A stretch of 64,000 bases of DNA from Dasypus novemcinctus (lineage: Eukaryota > Chordata > Mammalia > Cingulata > Dasypodidae): positions 155,993,169 to 156,057,168 of the forward strand of contig NC_080677.1 of NCBI RefSeq assembly GCF_030445035.2, written 5' to 3'. The translations under genes were made by a program, and so were the position numbers. Positions 47,601 to 56,710 of the stretch are shown here, one piece after another. How positions within the stretch are numbered: the stretch's first letter is position 1; every line of letters begins with the position of its first letter. The notes beneath the pieces are model-generated. The model did no database searches and had not been told where the DNA came from. It saw nothing but the letters and a program-made list of their open reading frames with translations.

Positions 47601-49675
47601 AGGGGGAGGGGCTCACAAGCCATAACCTGTAAGAAAGGTGAAGACTCGGAATGTTTTAGTTCATAGAGAAGAAACTCAAGGGGAGAAATATCTATTAATC
47701 ATTTTCAAACATTTAACACATTTCTTTGCATGAAATAGGGCAAATAACTAGGATTAATGGGAGAAAGCTGTAAAGAGGCGAATTTTGACGAAACAAAAGA
47801 ATGTTCTAAATTAAGGGCTTATCAACAATTGGCTGGTCTGCTTCAGAAGGTATAGTGAGCATCCTGTTTTAACATAGGGTCAGGGAAGAGTTAGTATATA
47901 AATTAACGTATTATTCAGTCTTTCGTGTATTCAAACAAATTTATTGCCTGTCTTTTATATGTCAAAGAAAAATTAAAATATGTTTATTTCTTGCTCTCAA
48001 AATATTTGCCATTGAACGTTATGATTCTCTGACTTCACCCTGGCTCCTTGCTTTCTGCATTCATTTATTCACCTAATAGTAATTGAGCACCTACTATGTG
48101 CCAGCATCATTCTAGGCATTGAAGATTCATCAGAGAACAAAGCAGACAAATACCCTTACAGAGCTTATGTTTTAGAGGGCAGCAAACAAGACAATCACTT
48201 ATTGAGCTCTGTCCACTTAGCCTTTTCCAGTATATCTTTGCCATTCCCCTCTTCTCCCTGGCCCCATCCATGACCCCTTTTGGTCTCTTGCCACAACAGT
48301 TGCAGGGGCACTTAAATAGTCTTTTCTTTAAGCTTTGTCACAGCCTGCTTGCAGATTAATCTTTCCGAAGCATTGCTTACTCCCCTCCCCTCCACTGGTT
48401 TCCTATGGCAGGCAGAACTAAGTATACGCTCCTTAGCCTGGCTTTCAAGGTCCTTGACGAAAAGGTAGTAATTGACCTTTTCAACCACATTTCCTGTTAT
48501 TCCTCTTCACACCCCCTTTTCCAGATAAAACAAACTTCTCACCATTCCCTGTACATGTCCCACAACTGCCCACATTCATCTCTTTCCTTTTGCTATTCAT
48601 TTTTCCTGGAATGACTTCTCTATCTTTGAATATCCAAATTTTTTTTTCACTCCTCAAGATCCAGGTCAAATACCACTGCATTGTCTAAAAACTTTCCATA
48701 ATTTTAATTATATCTCTTCCTTCTGAAGCCCAGGGCATCCTTCGAGGAACTGGTTTATGGGAAGCTGTTGGCAAAGAGTTTTCTCCTTCTTACTGAAGAT
48801 ATCAAATGAAAGGGTTGTGTTCTTTTGTCTATCTCCCTGCTTTAATAAACACTATCCCATAAGGAATGAGTCATCTCTGGACAGGTAGCCCCCAGTACCC
48901 GAGCCCTTGGGGAAGTGGTGAAGTTTCCTGGCCCGTACAGATCTATCTCTCTGCCAGTCTGAACTCCAAATTTTAGTTAAGGCAGAAAATGGGTGGATAT
49001 TCCATCAGCTTTCCTGCCTTTCTTTCTAAGGATGGCAGTTTTGGAAGACCAGACTGTACCTGAGCAGGCTACATGGCAGTGGTTCTTCTCCTGCAGCTTC
49101 TTACTTCGGCACCAGGTGAAGCTGTTTATCTGAAAGATGCCGTAGTCGATGCTTCCGTCTTCCAGCACCTTCTGGGCTGAAGTGTTGTAGTGGCTCTCGT
49201 AGTAGGCCATGCAGATCCCTGCAGGGGAGAAGAAAACACTGCTTCCCTTAATCCTGTTAGCTGTCACCGCCCAACACACCGTGGCCCTGGAGGAGGCTGA
49301 GGGACCGGGGGCAGGCAGGCACACCTGAGCGCCAGCTGGGGAGGCCCGTGCTCCCCTGCCCTCATCGGGGTGGCCAGCACCGGATCCCAGGAGCCGGCCT
49401 TGAGGGCGAGCAGAAGGCGAGGAGCGCCCCTGCAGCCTTCCAGGGCGGGGACGACAAGGAGAAGGGGAGGCCGACGGGGCATTTGGGGTCTCAGGGCAGA
49501 GATGAGGGGAGGTAGGGAGCGGGAAGGAAGATATCTTACAGTTTCCAAGGCTGTAACCCCAGTAATTGTCCAGGTTGGCCCTCGAAAATATTTTTGCCAG
49601 TTTACAGCGAGTGTAGACTTTGGACTCAAGGACCGTGAAGCAGCCAATCAGCGCCAGGATGCCGACAGCCTTCAT
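36870..49675 (-). CDS. LYZL1/LYZL2: Lysozyme-like protein (LYZL1/LYZL2 group), four-exon gene
   Basis: The coding sequence joins 49675-49540, 49218-49060, 37795-37717 and 36939-36870 (136+159+79+70 = 444 nt, 147 residues plus TGA). All introns are GT-AG with phases 1, 1 and 2, the c-type lysozyme pattern. Residues 1-18 form a hydrophobic signal peptide, and the mature chain starts at Lys19. Eight cysteines (24, 48, 82, 93, 97, 111, 132, 144) match the four disulfides of the family. Glu53 and Asp70 (mature 35 and 52) are the catalytic pair that cleaves the beta-1,4 link of peptidoglycan. The DYGIFQINS block and the C-terminal [10 protein letters not shown] are typical of LYZL1/LYZL2. Asn57-Thr-Ser is a possible glycosylation site. 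Known relatives are mainly expressed in testis and epididymis. The sequence cannot separate LYZL1 from LYZL2, which are recent duplicates in primates. No break is seen, so the gene looks functional. Confidence 0.93.
37717..37795 (-). CDS. LYZL1/LYZL2: LYZL exon 3
   Basis: This 79-nt exon lies 11.3 kb downstream of exon 2 in gene order. It completes Ala99 and encodes [19 protein letters not shown] through MNY, ending with the first two bases of Trp125. Cys111 is present. The acceptor is TTTTTTACAG and the donor is TG/GTAAGAG. Seventy-nine nucleotides is the characteristic length of exon 3 in this family. Position 120 is Asp, where human LYZL1 as I recall it has Gln. Confidence 0.92.
38604..39257 (-). 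mobile_element. Trimeric tRNA-headed SINE, antisense, in LYZL intron 2
   Basis: After a (TTTA)n run (38618-38660) three head-containing units follow on the minus strand, with heads at about 38736-38815, 38952-39030 and 39178-39257. Successive heads are 216-226 bp apart. Units two and three share a long linker with TTGTTGCATCATCTT and TGTTGTGTCAGCTTGCT. Similar GATAT...GTTTT flanks suggest insertion as one unit. Confidence 0.75.
39290..39690 (+). mobile_element. Ancient LINE-1 3' fragment
   Basis: Sense L1 3' pattern: ACAGGCATTCCTGAATACTTGCTGGTGGGAGC, GGAGAGCAACATAGCAGC, CTTGCACCTAGAAATTTCTC, TTACTGTAGCTTTATTTATAA. Highly diverged. Confidence 0.65.
39700..39890. mobile_element. Short hAT-like DNA transposon fossil
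   Basis: TACTGACTGTTCAACTTGGTAGCCATTAGCCACACATG, then AAATTAATTAAAATTACG, TTTCAAATGCTCTAGAGCCAC and TATTGGATAGCACTGA. This matches a common mammalian non-autonomous DNA element with inverted ends. The subfamily is not asserted. Confidence 0.55.
39891..42859. other. LYZL intron 2, unique part
   Basis: This stretch of intron 2 is mostly unique. 39960-40480 is AT-rich with dense TAAT/ATTA cores and could hold conserved non-coding sequence. A CA/TA microsatellite lies near 41810-41835. No further lysozyme exon was found. Confidence 0.45.
42860..43255 (+). mobile_element. 3' end of the unnamed A-tailed retroposon family
   Basis: This segment aligns with the reverse complement of copies A and B at 26-28 kb: GCATCTTTGGGACTTGGAG, the CAAGTGCAATGATGA block, and AACCTCTTATTTTTTTAATG before an A-rich tail. 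It is more diverged than A and B are from each other, and is 5'-truncated. Confidence 0.65.
43290..44225 (+). mobile_element. Ancient LINE-1 ORF2 fragment, sense
   Basis: Sense L1 text: GGAAAGACCCAGAACTGACAG, GCTGGAGTGGCTATAGTACTATC, AATGTGTATGCACCT, 'aatgaaattaaacttgaaat'. It covers part of the endonuclease region of ORF2. Many stops are present. It is interrupted by a hAT fossil at 43530-43655. Confidence 0.7.
43530..43655. mobile_element. hAT-like DNA transposon fossil nested in L1
   Basis: TTTCTGTGACTGCTTTCACACCTCAATGACAGAGTTGAATAATTG and ATATCTGGCCTTTTAAGAAAATGTTTGTCAACACC match the same family as 50775-51010. It splits the L1, so it is younger. Confidence 0.6.
44226..45620 (-). mobile_element. 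Probable ancient LINE-1-related sequence, antisense
   Basis: Blocks such as GCATCTTCTCCAGTAGTTTCCTGG, TTCTTTCAGCTTCCAGTACTGTTATTGAGAAGTCTGATGCCA and CCTGGAAATTTCATGA are those of an abundant old L1-associated repeat. The region is T-rich and has no coding potential. Boundaries are approximate. Confidence 0.45.
45621..46427. other. LYZL intron 2, unassigned
   Basis: No feature was recognised. An imperfect local duplication (TTCTTTAATCTGCTAATTTAGTCA / TTCTCTAATCTGCTAAATTAGTCA) lies near 46215-46275. Confidence 0.4.
46428..47500. mobile_element. Ancient LTR-like interspersed repeat split by a SINE
   Basis: Begins AACTAGTTTTCTGTTGCTGCTGTAACAAATTC, and continues with ACAAATTTATTCTTACAG, CAGAAGTCTGATGTGGG and GGCAGGGCTGTGTTCC. 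After the SINE it continues with ATTGGGTCCACCTGGATAATCC and GACCCAGGGATTAGGATGTGG. I recognise this as a common old placental repeat but do not assert the family name. Joining across 46838-47325 restores continuity. Confidence 0.6.
46854..47309 (-). mobile_element. DAS-type SINE, two-headed form, antisense
   Basis: Same structure as the copy at 1-437: tail, decayed inner head (CTCTCCAGGATTCACCTGGATTC), a series of GGCACTGGCTC-type units at about 47110-47200, and outer head (CATCAGTTGCGCCACATCTGC). Perfect 16-bp target duplications AAGATTTTCCACTTTT at 46838-46853 and 47310-47325. Confidence 0.85.
47501..48269. other. LYZL intron 2, mostly unassigned
   Basis: A short ancient repeat lies at about 48060-48200 (TTATTCACCTAATAGTAATTGAGCACCTACTATGTGCC), of a MIR/L2-age family. 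The rest is unique. Confidence 0.45.
48270..48740 (-). mobile_element. LINE-2 (L2) 3' fragment, antisense
   Basis: Antisense L2 pattern: CTCCACTGGTTTCCTATGG, GTATACGCTCCTTAGCCTGGCTTTCAAGGTCC, CATTTTTCCTGGAATGAC, CTCAAGATCCAGGTCAAATACCAC. Diverged but in the right order. It lies in LYZL intron 2, near exon 2. Confidence 0.7.
49060..49218 (-). CDS. LYZL1/LYZL2: LYZL exon 2: catalytic core
   Basis: The 159-nt exon encodes residues 46-98, with Glu53 in MAYYES and Asp70 in [11 protein letters not shown], so both catalytic acids lie here. Four conserved cysteines (48, 82, 93, 97) are present. The acceptor is a pyrimidine tract ending CTGCAG at 49219, and the donor is CAG/GTACAG at 49059. The length is typical for the second exon of c-type lysozyme genes. 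The frame joins exon 1 in phase 1 and exon 3 in phase 1. Confidence 0.93.
49540..49675 (-). CDS. LYZL1/LYZL2: LYZL exon 1: signal peptide and N-terminal helix
   Basis: This exon encodes residues 1-45 plus the first base of Trp46. It opens with [12 protein letters not shown], a short basic and hydrophobic leader, and continues with [12 protein letters not shown], the classical start of a mature lysozyme with Cys24 (mature Cys6). The exon ends ...GGAAACT followed by GTAAGA, a strong donor. Reading through the donor would give Cys-Lys instead of Trp, and Trp46 is restored only by splicing to the GG that opens exon 2. The start codon has a purine-rich context (GGGGATGA). Confidence 0.93.
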
Positions 49676-49830
49676 CCCCGAGGTCTGCCCGAGGCCGAGT
49701 CTGTCAAAGAGCGGGAGACCCGGTCAGCCCCGCTGGCTGTGTCCTGAGGTTAAGTCCCTCAGCCCCACGGACGCCAGAACCCGGGAGCCAAGGTGGAGGA
49801 CGGCCCTGCCTGGATGCTGCCTATAATTTT
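49676..49830 (-). promoter_or_regulatory. Putative 5' UTR and core promoter of the LYZL gene
   Basis: Just upstream of the start codon the minus strand is GC-rich. About 146-154 bp upstream is an AT-rich AATTATAG element (49821-49828) that could act as a weak TATA-like box. A CTCTTTGACAG stretch just upstream of the start codon resembles a splice acceptor, so a further non-coding first exon is possible. Neither option can be settled from sequence alone. Confidence 0.25.
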
Positions 49831-50774
49831 TCATTGTCTAGAACCACCATCAGGGAAAAAAAGTGAAGCAGGTGCATAAAAGATGCTCCACGGGGAGGGA
49901 ATACAATGGCAAGTTCCTTCTGAAGAGTTTTCCAGGTGGTTCCTTTAAGTAACTGCTCTGCTCCTAGGGTCAGGCAGGCAAAGAAATTAACCTTTGTTTG
50001 TGAATGTCCAGAGGGAAACCACAGAAAACGTGATGTTGTTTCTAGGAGTCCCAGTTAAACTCTTCCTATGAAAAGAAAAAAAAAAAATAGGATAACAAAG
50101 GTCAAGTATTACCTGCATAGGCAGAAATATACACCCGATTTCAGCAAAAATGAAAGACATGTGGACATGTAAGGACAACTTTTGAGACTTATTGTTTTGG
50201 GGTTTTTTGAAAGGGGAAGATTAATCTTCTTATATTCCTTCCATTTTATTTTCTTGAAAGTTTTCCAAAGGTGGGAGCATTGCTTCACACATGCCAGTCT
50301 ATTGTCTTGTATCTTTTATCTTATATTACAAATGCAATGTCTTTTGGGGGAGTCCACACCACTGCTCCATGGGGCCTTCTGGAAGTCCGGCCCACCACTG
50401 GTGAGCTAGAGGGGGCTGGTGACAGGGTGACAGGGGAGAAAGTACTGGGGGTGGGGGTGGGTAGAGGGACAATAATAAAGTGCCCTCCCCTGCATAATTT
50501 AAAATAGGAATAAGGTCAAGAGCTCGCTCTCTGTTGGCTGCTGCTTTTCCTGAAGGCCTTCCTTTCTTGAAACAATCTGTCCTTCCTAAATAGAAGAGCC
50601 TGGCTGGAGTGAGGGAGTGGGTGAAATTTCTGATAACTGCTCATGGTACTGGACCAGAGGCCGTACATATTTTCATCCTGAGTCATTTTCTGCACCTGCC
50701 TAGAAGCAGCTAAGGTTGTTAGTTTCTTCCCCAGTTGAGAGGCCACGGGGGCTTTAAGTAACGAAGCCACAAGA
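49831..50774. other. Upstream flank of the LYZL gene, no gene recognised
   Basis: Unique sequence. No exon or CpG island was recognised. A poly-A/poly-T pair lies near 50072-50085 and 50198-50206. Confidence 0.45.
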
Positions 50775-51010
50775 GAACTGCCCTGCTATGGGGTGTGAGG
50801 GGTACATACCTGTGGACAGCAGGGGTCACAAACTGGGCCTGCTTTGTAAATAAAGGCTTATGGGAACAAGGCCGCGCCCATTTGCTTGCCTTACTGATGG
50901 CTGTTTCCACACCACAATGGAGAGTTGAGTAGCTGTGACAGAACTCATATGGCCCCCAAAGCTTAAATTATGTTTTATCTGGCCCTTTCCAGGAAAGGGG
51001 TGCTGACCCC
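50775..51010. mobile_element. hAT-like DNA transposon fossil
   Basis: TTTGTAAATAAAGGCTTATGGGAACAAGG, GATGGCTGTTTCCACACCACAATGG, GAGTTGAGTAGCTGTGACAGA, ATCTGGCCCTTTCCAGGAAAGG and a CTGACCCCC end. A well-known mammalian non-autonomous element, with a second copy at 43530-43655. Confidence 0.7.
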
Positions 51011-52545
51011 CCATCCCCAACATGTATCATAGAGCTAGGCCCTGAGAGGAAGACAAACGAGGGTTAAGATGCAGAACTCACAACTTACGCTGGTTTCCAC
51101 CCCCTGCCTTAAAATCCTGCTGGCCTCAAGCAACAAAACAAAACAATAAAGACCAACAGGACTGCACAGCCCTTCATGCTGGCAGGAGCAATCTCTGGTT
51201 CTCTGGGACAAGCAGACCCCGTCAGAGGGACTTAGGTCTTATAACAAGCCAGATTCCTGTTGCCTGCCTCCGGGAGCTGATTTTTCGGGTGATTCTGAGG
51301 AAGAAACCCTATTCTCCTTACTCAGTCAGTGATTGGCAGCTCAGCTGAGCATCCTACATCCCTCGATGAAGCCATTTCTGATTCTTACCAGGCACAAGTG
51401 ATCCCTTCCTCACCCAACAACCTTTCTTTAGAGCCTTAGAGAAAGAAGAATTCCAAACTCTTTTGTTTCCAGCTGCCTAGAGACTCTAGAATTCTGCTTC
51501 CTGGGAACTGGAGGCTGTAATGTCCTGCGCTCCTGGGTTCTGAGGTACGTGATAACTACCTTCAAGCCTTCTGACCTCTCTCTTTCCTTCTTTCCCCTCC
51601 ACAGTCCCCCTCACTGCCCAAATCAATCAAACGAGAGGCTCTTCTCTAAAGCAGTGGTCTCCACACTTTATCACAAATCTCATCAATTAAACAGGTTGAG
51701 CGTATCTCCCCAGTAGGAGTATATTAAATTGAACACCATACGCGTGTACCTCTGTACTAATATCTTATGCAAATGATAAACATATACAAAAACAAAATTT
51801 GAGAAGTTTGAGATAGAGATGAAATAACATTTAAAATTTTATTAGCACACAAAATTTCTTAGCTATAATTAGCTCATCATTAATAAAATACTTTTAGTGA
51901 GATCTACATGATTGAGCAAGATTCGTTACTTTTTAAACTTTGGTTTAATACTTTGTGAATCAGTTATCAAAAGGCTAGTTTCAAGTTCTGATTTTTTTCC
52001 ATGCTCAAATTTAATGGCTCATCTCAAGATTATTTCTCATTGAACTATGTAGATCTAAACAGAATAAGTTCATTGTTGGTTGGGTAAAACCAATCACTGT
52101 ATTCTTTTTGTAAATTCCATGTGCCAATTGTGTAAAAGTTTTGTTGAATTTTATTTCTCCCCATGTCAATCTTTGTTCTTACAACTTAGTTGGAAGTTAG
52201 TGCAGCTTTGTATTTTTCATGAATGGCCTCAAATCCAACCAATATTCTATTTTTCAATGTTTTGAAACAGGCTGGAAAATTATTTCCAAGATTTTATAAG
52301 TATGCAGATATAAGATTTGAATTAAATATCAAATATCAAAATTCTAAAAGTATGAAAAGGGTAGTAAGAAATTTTCCTCCCATTGCTGGTAATGAGGAAC
52401 CAGTTGCATTTCCCACAAGCAACCGTGATTCTAAAATATCTTTTGAGAGATATGTTATACCTACACAAGCAACTATGCAAACGTTCCTCTATTTACTATG
52501 TAAATATTTACTTTTTTAATAAAGTTTTAAGTTTGTAAACATTCG
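51011..52545. other. No gene recognised
   Basis: 51011-51640 is unique. 51640-52520 is AT-rich and has the look of an old transposon, but I cannot assign it. Confidence 0.4.
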
Positions 52546-52549
52546 TACG

Positions 52550-54600
52550 CTGACCCTAGAAGAAATAAAAGACCCCAACAAACTAGTCACAAAAAAATAG
52601 GTTGACACAGTCATCAAACAACTCCTCAAAATGAAAATCCCAGGAACAGATGGCATCACAGGTGAATGCTACTAAGCATTCAAACAAGATTTAATACCAA
52701 TCTCACTCAAACTCTTCCAAAAAACTTTCCAGAAAGGAAAGTTATCAACCTCATTTCATGAAGCCAGTATCACCTTAATATCAAAGTCAGATAAGATATT
52801 ATGAAAAAAGAAAATTACAGACCCATTTCCCTGATGAATATGGATGCAAATATCCTCAAGAAAATACTAATTGAATCCAACAACATATTATTCACCATGA
52901 TCAATTTTTTTTTAATGAAATTTTTTTTAGATTTTTTAATTTATTTCTACATGCTCACATGCTCCTCATTGTCTGCTCTCTCTGTCCATTCGCATTCTTC
53001 TGTGTCTTCTTGTCTTCTCTTTAGGCGGCACTGGGAACTGATCCTGGTACCTTCCAGAGTGGGAGAGAGGTGCTCAATCTCTTGCACCACCTCAGCTCCC
53101 TGGTCTGCTGTGTCTCTTATTGTCTCTCCTCTGTGACTCTTTTTGTTGTGTCATCTTGCTGCACCAGCTCTCTACTTAGGCCAGCTTGCTGTGCAGGTCA
53201 GAACTTTTGCGTGGACCAGATTCCACTTTGTCCAGCTTGCTGCCCAGGCCAGCGCTCTGTGTGAGCCAGCGCTCTGTGTGAGCCAGCTCTCTGCATAGGC
53301 CAGCTCTCCAGGCAGGCCAGCTCAGATTCACCCAGACGCCCCAGGAATTGGGGACCCTGGACCTCCCATATAGTAGATGGGAGCCCAGTCGCTTGAGCCA
53401 CATTCCACTTCCTGATCAATTGGTTTTTATCCCAGGCATGCAAACATCGTTCAACATAAGAAAATCAGTCAGCATAATACACCACATTAATCAAAGAAGA
53501 AAAATCACACGATCATCTCAATTGATACATGTGATCAATCAAATATCCTTTCTTGTTAAAACACTCCAAAAGATAGTAATTGAAGGAAATTTTCTCAACA
53601 TGATAAAGGGCATAGATGAAAAAAACACAGTTAACATTGTACTGAATGGTGAAAGTCTGAAAGCTTTCCAGTTGTGATTGGGAACAAGACACGGATGCCC
53701 ACTGCCACCACTGTTGTTCAAAATAGTGCTAGAGGTTATAGTAGAGCATTCAGGCTAGAAAGAAAAATAAAAGATGTCCAAATTAGGAAGGAAGAAGTAA
53801 AACTTACACTATCCACAGATGATATCATCCTATACCTAGGAAATTCCAAAAGACTACAACAAAACTACTAGGCTAATAAATGAATTCAGTAGAGTGGCAG
53901 GATACAAATTTATATGCAAAAATCAGTAGTGTTTCTATACACTAGTAACAAGCAATCTGAATAGGAAATCAGGGGAAAAATTCCATTTACAATAGCAAAA
54001 GAAAGAATATTTAGGAATAACCTTAATGATGGATGTATACACTTGTATTCAGAAAACTACAATGCATTGCTAAAAGAAACCAAAGACCTAAATAAATGGA
54101 AGAACATTCCATGTTCATAGGATGGGAAGATTAAATATTGTTAAGATGTCAATTCTACACAAATTGATATATAGATTCAATGCAATCCTGGTAAAAATCC
54201 AACAGCCTTTTATGCAGGAATGCAAAAGCCAATTACCAGATTTCTTTGAAAGAGGAAGAGGCCCCGAATAGCCAGAAATATCTTAAAAAGGAAGAACAAA
54301 GTTGGAGGACTTTCACTTCCAGACTTTAAATCATATTACCTAGCTACAGTGGTAAAAACAGCATGGTACTGGCCTAAAAATAGACATATAGACTAATGGA
54401 ATTGAATTGATGGTTGGTTCAGAAACAGACCTTCACATCTATTACCAAGTGATTTTTGACAAGGTTGTCAAACCCACTGAGATGGGTCAGAACAGTCTAT
54501 TCAACAAATGATGCTGGGAGAACTGGATTTCCATAGCCAAAAGAAAGAAAAAGGACCCCTACCTCACACCGGCAGACATCCGTGGGGCACAGAAGATTTT
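52550..54600 (+). mobile_element. LINE-1 ORF2 fragment, sense, split by a SINE
   Basis: Sense ORF2 text: AAATCCCAGGAACAGATGGC, ATTACAGACCCATTTCCCTGATGAATATGG and, after the SINE, CCCAGGCATGCAAACATCG. The reverse transcriptase active-site box is present at about 53805-53830 but reads STDD where FADD is usual. AACAGCATGGTACTGGC and GATGCTGGGAGAACTGG follow. Frameshifts and stops make it a dead copy. Confidence 0.8.
52907..53412 (-). mobile_element. Two-headed tRNA-derived SINE, antisense, nested in L1
   Basis: Heads at about 53024-53100 (inner) and 53340-53412 (outer). Between them is a body with repeated AGCCAGCGCTCTGTGTG and CAGGCCAGCTC units. Target duplications TGATCAATT at 52898-52906 and 53413-53421 lie in L1 ORF2. 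Confidence 0.8.
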
Positions 54601-56519
54601 CAGATTTAATCCTTTGTCCCATAATAAAGAATTTCAATTATTTAATGGCCTCATTTTAAAAAAATTAAACACATTGACTATTTGATTGTTTTATAAAATG
54701 GACCACACTGGTGACATCCCATACCTTCTGAACTGCTGCATATTGCAATTAGCTGCAAGGAATGAAGGGATAATCTCAGCCCGCTTGTATATCCCTGTCT
54801 GGGATTCATGTAAAGTAAGATAGGGACACAAGAGCTATTCTGAGCTATGTAGTTGCAAGGATAAAGATTTGAGCTCCTAAACGAATATGTTTTCCTCTAT
54901 GGAGCAAGCAGCCATGGTGCTGAGACCAAAGCAGAAGCATGAAGCAAATCAAACATGGAATTGGTCATCTCAGTGATGGAGATGATGGCCGCAGTGGTCT
55001 TAAATGAGTGAAATTTTTTTGCCACTTTTTCCAAAGTGTGATCCTCTTCTCTAGCCTGGGAAATACCTGAAGAGGTTGTTAAAATGGAGTGCTCTGAAAG
55101 CCCCTCTCTTTCTCTTGAATTAGAATGGAGGAGTTGGAGAGCAAGGACTCTGCTTTCCAGGTGATCATAATGGCCCCGGAAGTGTGGGTAACATTGGGTG
55201 GGGAACCTTCCCCTTCTCTTCCCTCCACACAGGCCCTACGGATGGCCCGTTTCCTTTGGCTTCAGCTGCACAACTTGACAAATGGACCCACTGATGGGGT
55301 TTAGTCCCTGGTGGTGACTCAATGTGTAACCTCTTCCAAGGGAATTACAGTGTTAGTTGAAATATCCTCAACCTGCGATGTCACATTCACAGGTTACAAA
55401 CTGGAGGGGCTTCAGAAGTCACCCGGGGGAGGCCCAAGACCCCCAGGCCTGTGCACATCCCTACAGCAATTGGACTAGCTCTACTTTTTAAGAGAGAAAG
55501 GAAGCTGGGCCTCCTTAGGTTTCATTTTAAGCCTGTTTAAAAACAGAAAGACCCTGCCTAATAGTAAAATAATCTTACAGTGATCAGTCTACTGCATGGG
55601 GCGGGGGCGGGGGGCGGGCTCATACGCCTGGATCTAGATGCTGGAAGGAACTGCAGGGATGCTGCTCATGTCCCAAGTAAAGGGGTGCCCATGGGTGATG
55701 CATCTCTAGGGCTCTCAGAGCTCCTGGGTCTGGGCAGGAGGGAGCTGGCTAAGGTCCCTGGTGTGATGAATATGGTACCATCAGAACTACCATGGCAAAG
55801 TAATGTCTCAGCATTGCCATGAGTCGAGGAAACCAGAGAAGGGAAATTGAGCAGCATAGGGGAAAGGAAAGTAAGACGGGAAGTCAGCGAAGATCAGGCA
55901 CCCAGAGAGGGACTGCAACCATATTTGGTGGGAAAGGGATCAGGAGTCATAACTGCATTTGAAGGAAACCAAACATCATCTCTATGCCATAACCCAAGCT
56001 TGACCCACGACCTCCTCCACTATTTTAGGCTGGCACCATGCTACAACTGCCATTTAAGCGTATTTTAAAGACGCATACACAGAAGTGGTCCCAGCTACGT
56101 CACAGCAAGAACTGGCCTCTGCCCTCTAGTATTTTGAAAGCAATCTTCCAGGTCCGATCTCTCCACGTGTCTGTGAGCTTCACCCACATATCTCCGTGTC
56201 AGACCTTTTCACCACCACACCCTTTCTCTAAAGTTCTGTAGGATTCCAGTCTGTGAGTCTGATTGGCAGCAGCTAGCCTCTGGGAATGGAGGGAATCCTG
56301 TCCTTACAAAGAATGGGCACTATGACAAGAAGTCAAGGCTACCACCTAGGCTGCTTCCTCTGAAATAATAAGTAAAAGGTCACAATTTTCTTTAATTTTT
56401 TTTTGATAGTTTCTATCTCTTTATTGTGTTGGCTTATTTATTTTAGGAGAGAACCATTTCCATGACTAGGAGAAACAGGAAGATTTAGAATGCGAGTTAC
56501 GAGGTTAGGGAATCCTGAG
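54601..56519. other. No gene recognised
   Basis: Unique-looking sequence with a G/C-rich tract near 55600-55620. Frames below 85 codons, no known product. Confidence 0.4.
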
Positions 56520-56710
56520 AGACCTGAACTGATATTCTGCCCACTGCCAGCCATTCCTTTAACTTTCTGTGCCTCAGTTGTCTTGTCTGTAAAATGGGAT
56601 GATAGCAGAACCTTCTTTAGTCGGGAGGCTCTAAATGGGATAAGTCACATGAACTGAGAATAGAGCTCGGCACACGACGAGAGCTCAGCCTACGTTAGTG
56701 ACCAGCAGCA
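56520..56710 (+). mobile_element. MIR SINE
   Basis: CTTTAACTTTCTGTGCCTCAGTTGTCTTGTCTGTAAAATGGG followed by a GATAGCAGAACC-type end and CTCGGCACACGACGAGAGCTCAG. Sense MIR, 3' two thirds. Confidence 0.75.

Noticed and set aside
48977-49675. A single 232-residue protein read straight through
   Set aside because: It reads through intron 1 and past the exon 2 donor. Strong GT-AG sites and the lysozyme fold require splicing. Only the intron-retention possibility is kept as a finding.
49370-49747. 125-codon frame antisense to LYZL exon 1
   Set aside because: Shadow of the GC-rich exon and intron on the opposite strand, with no recognisable product.
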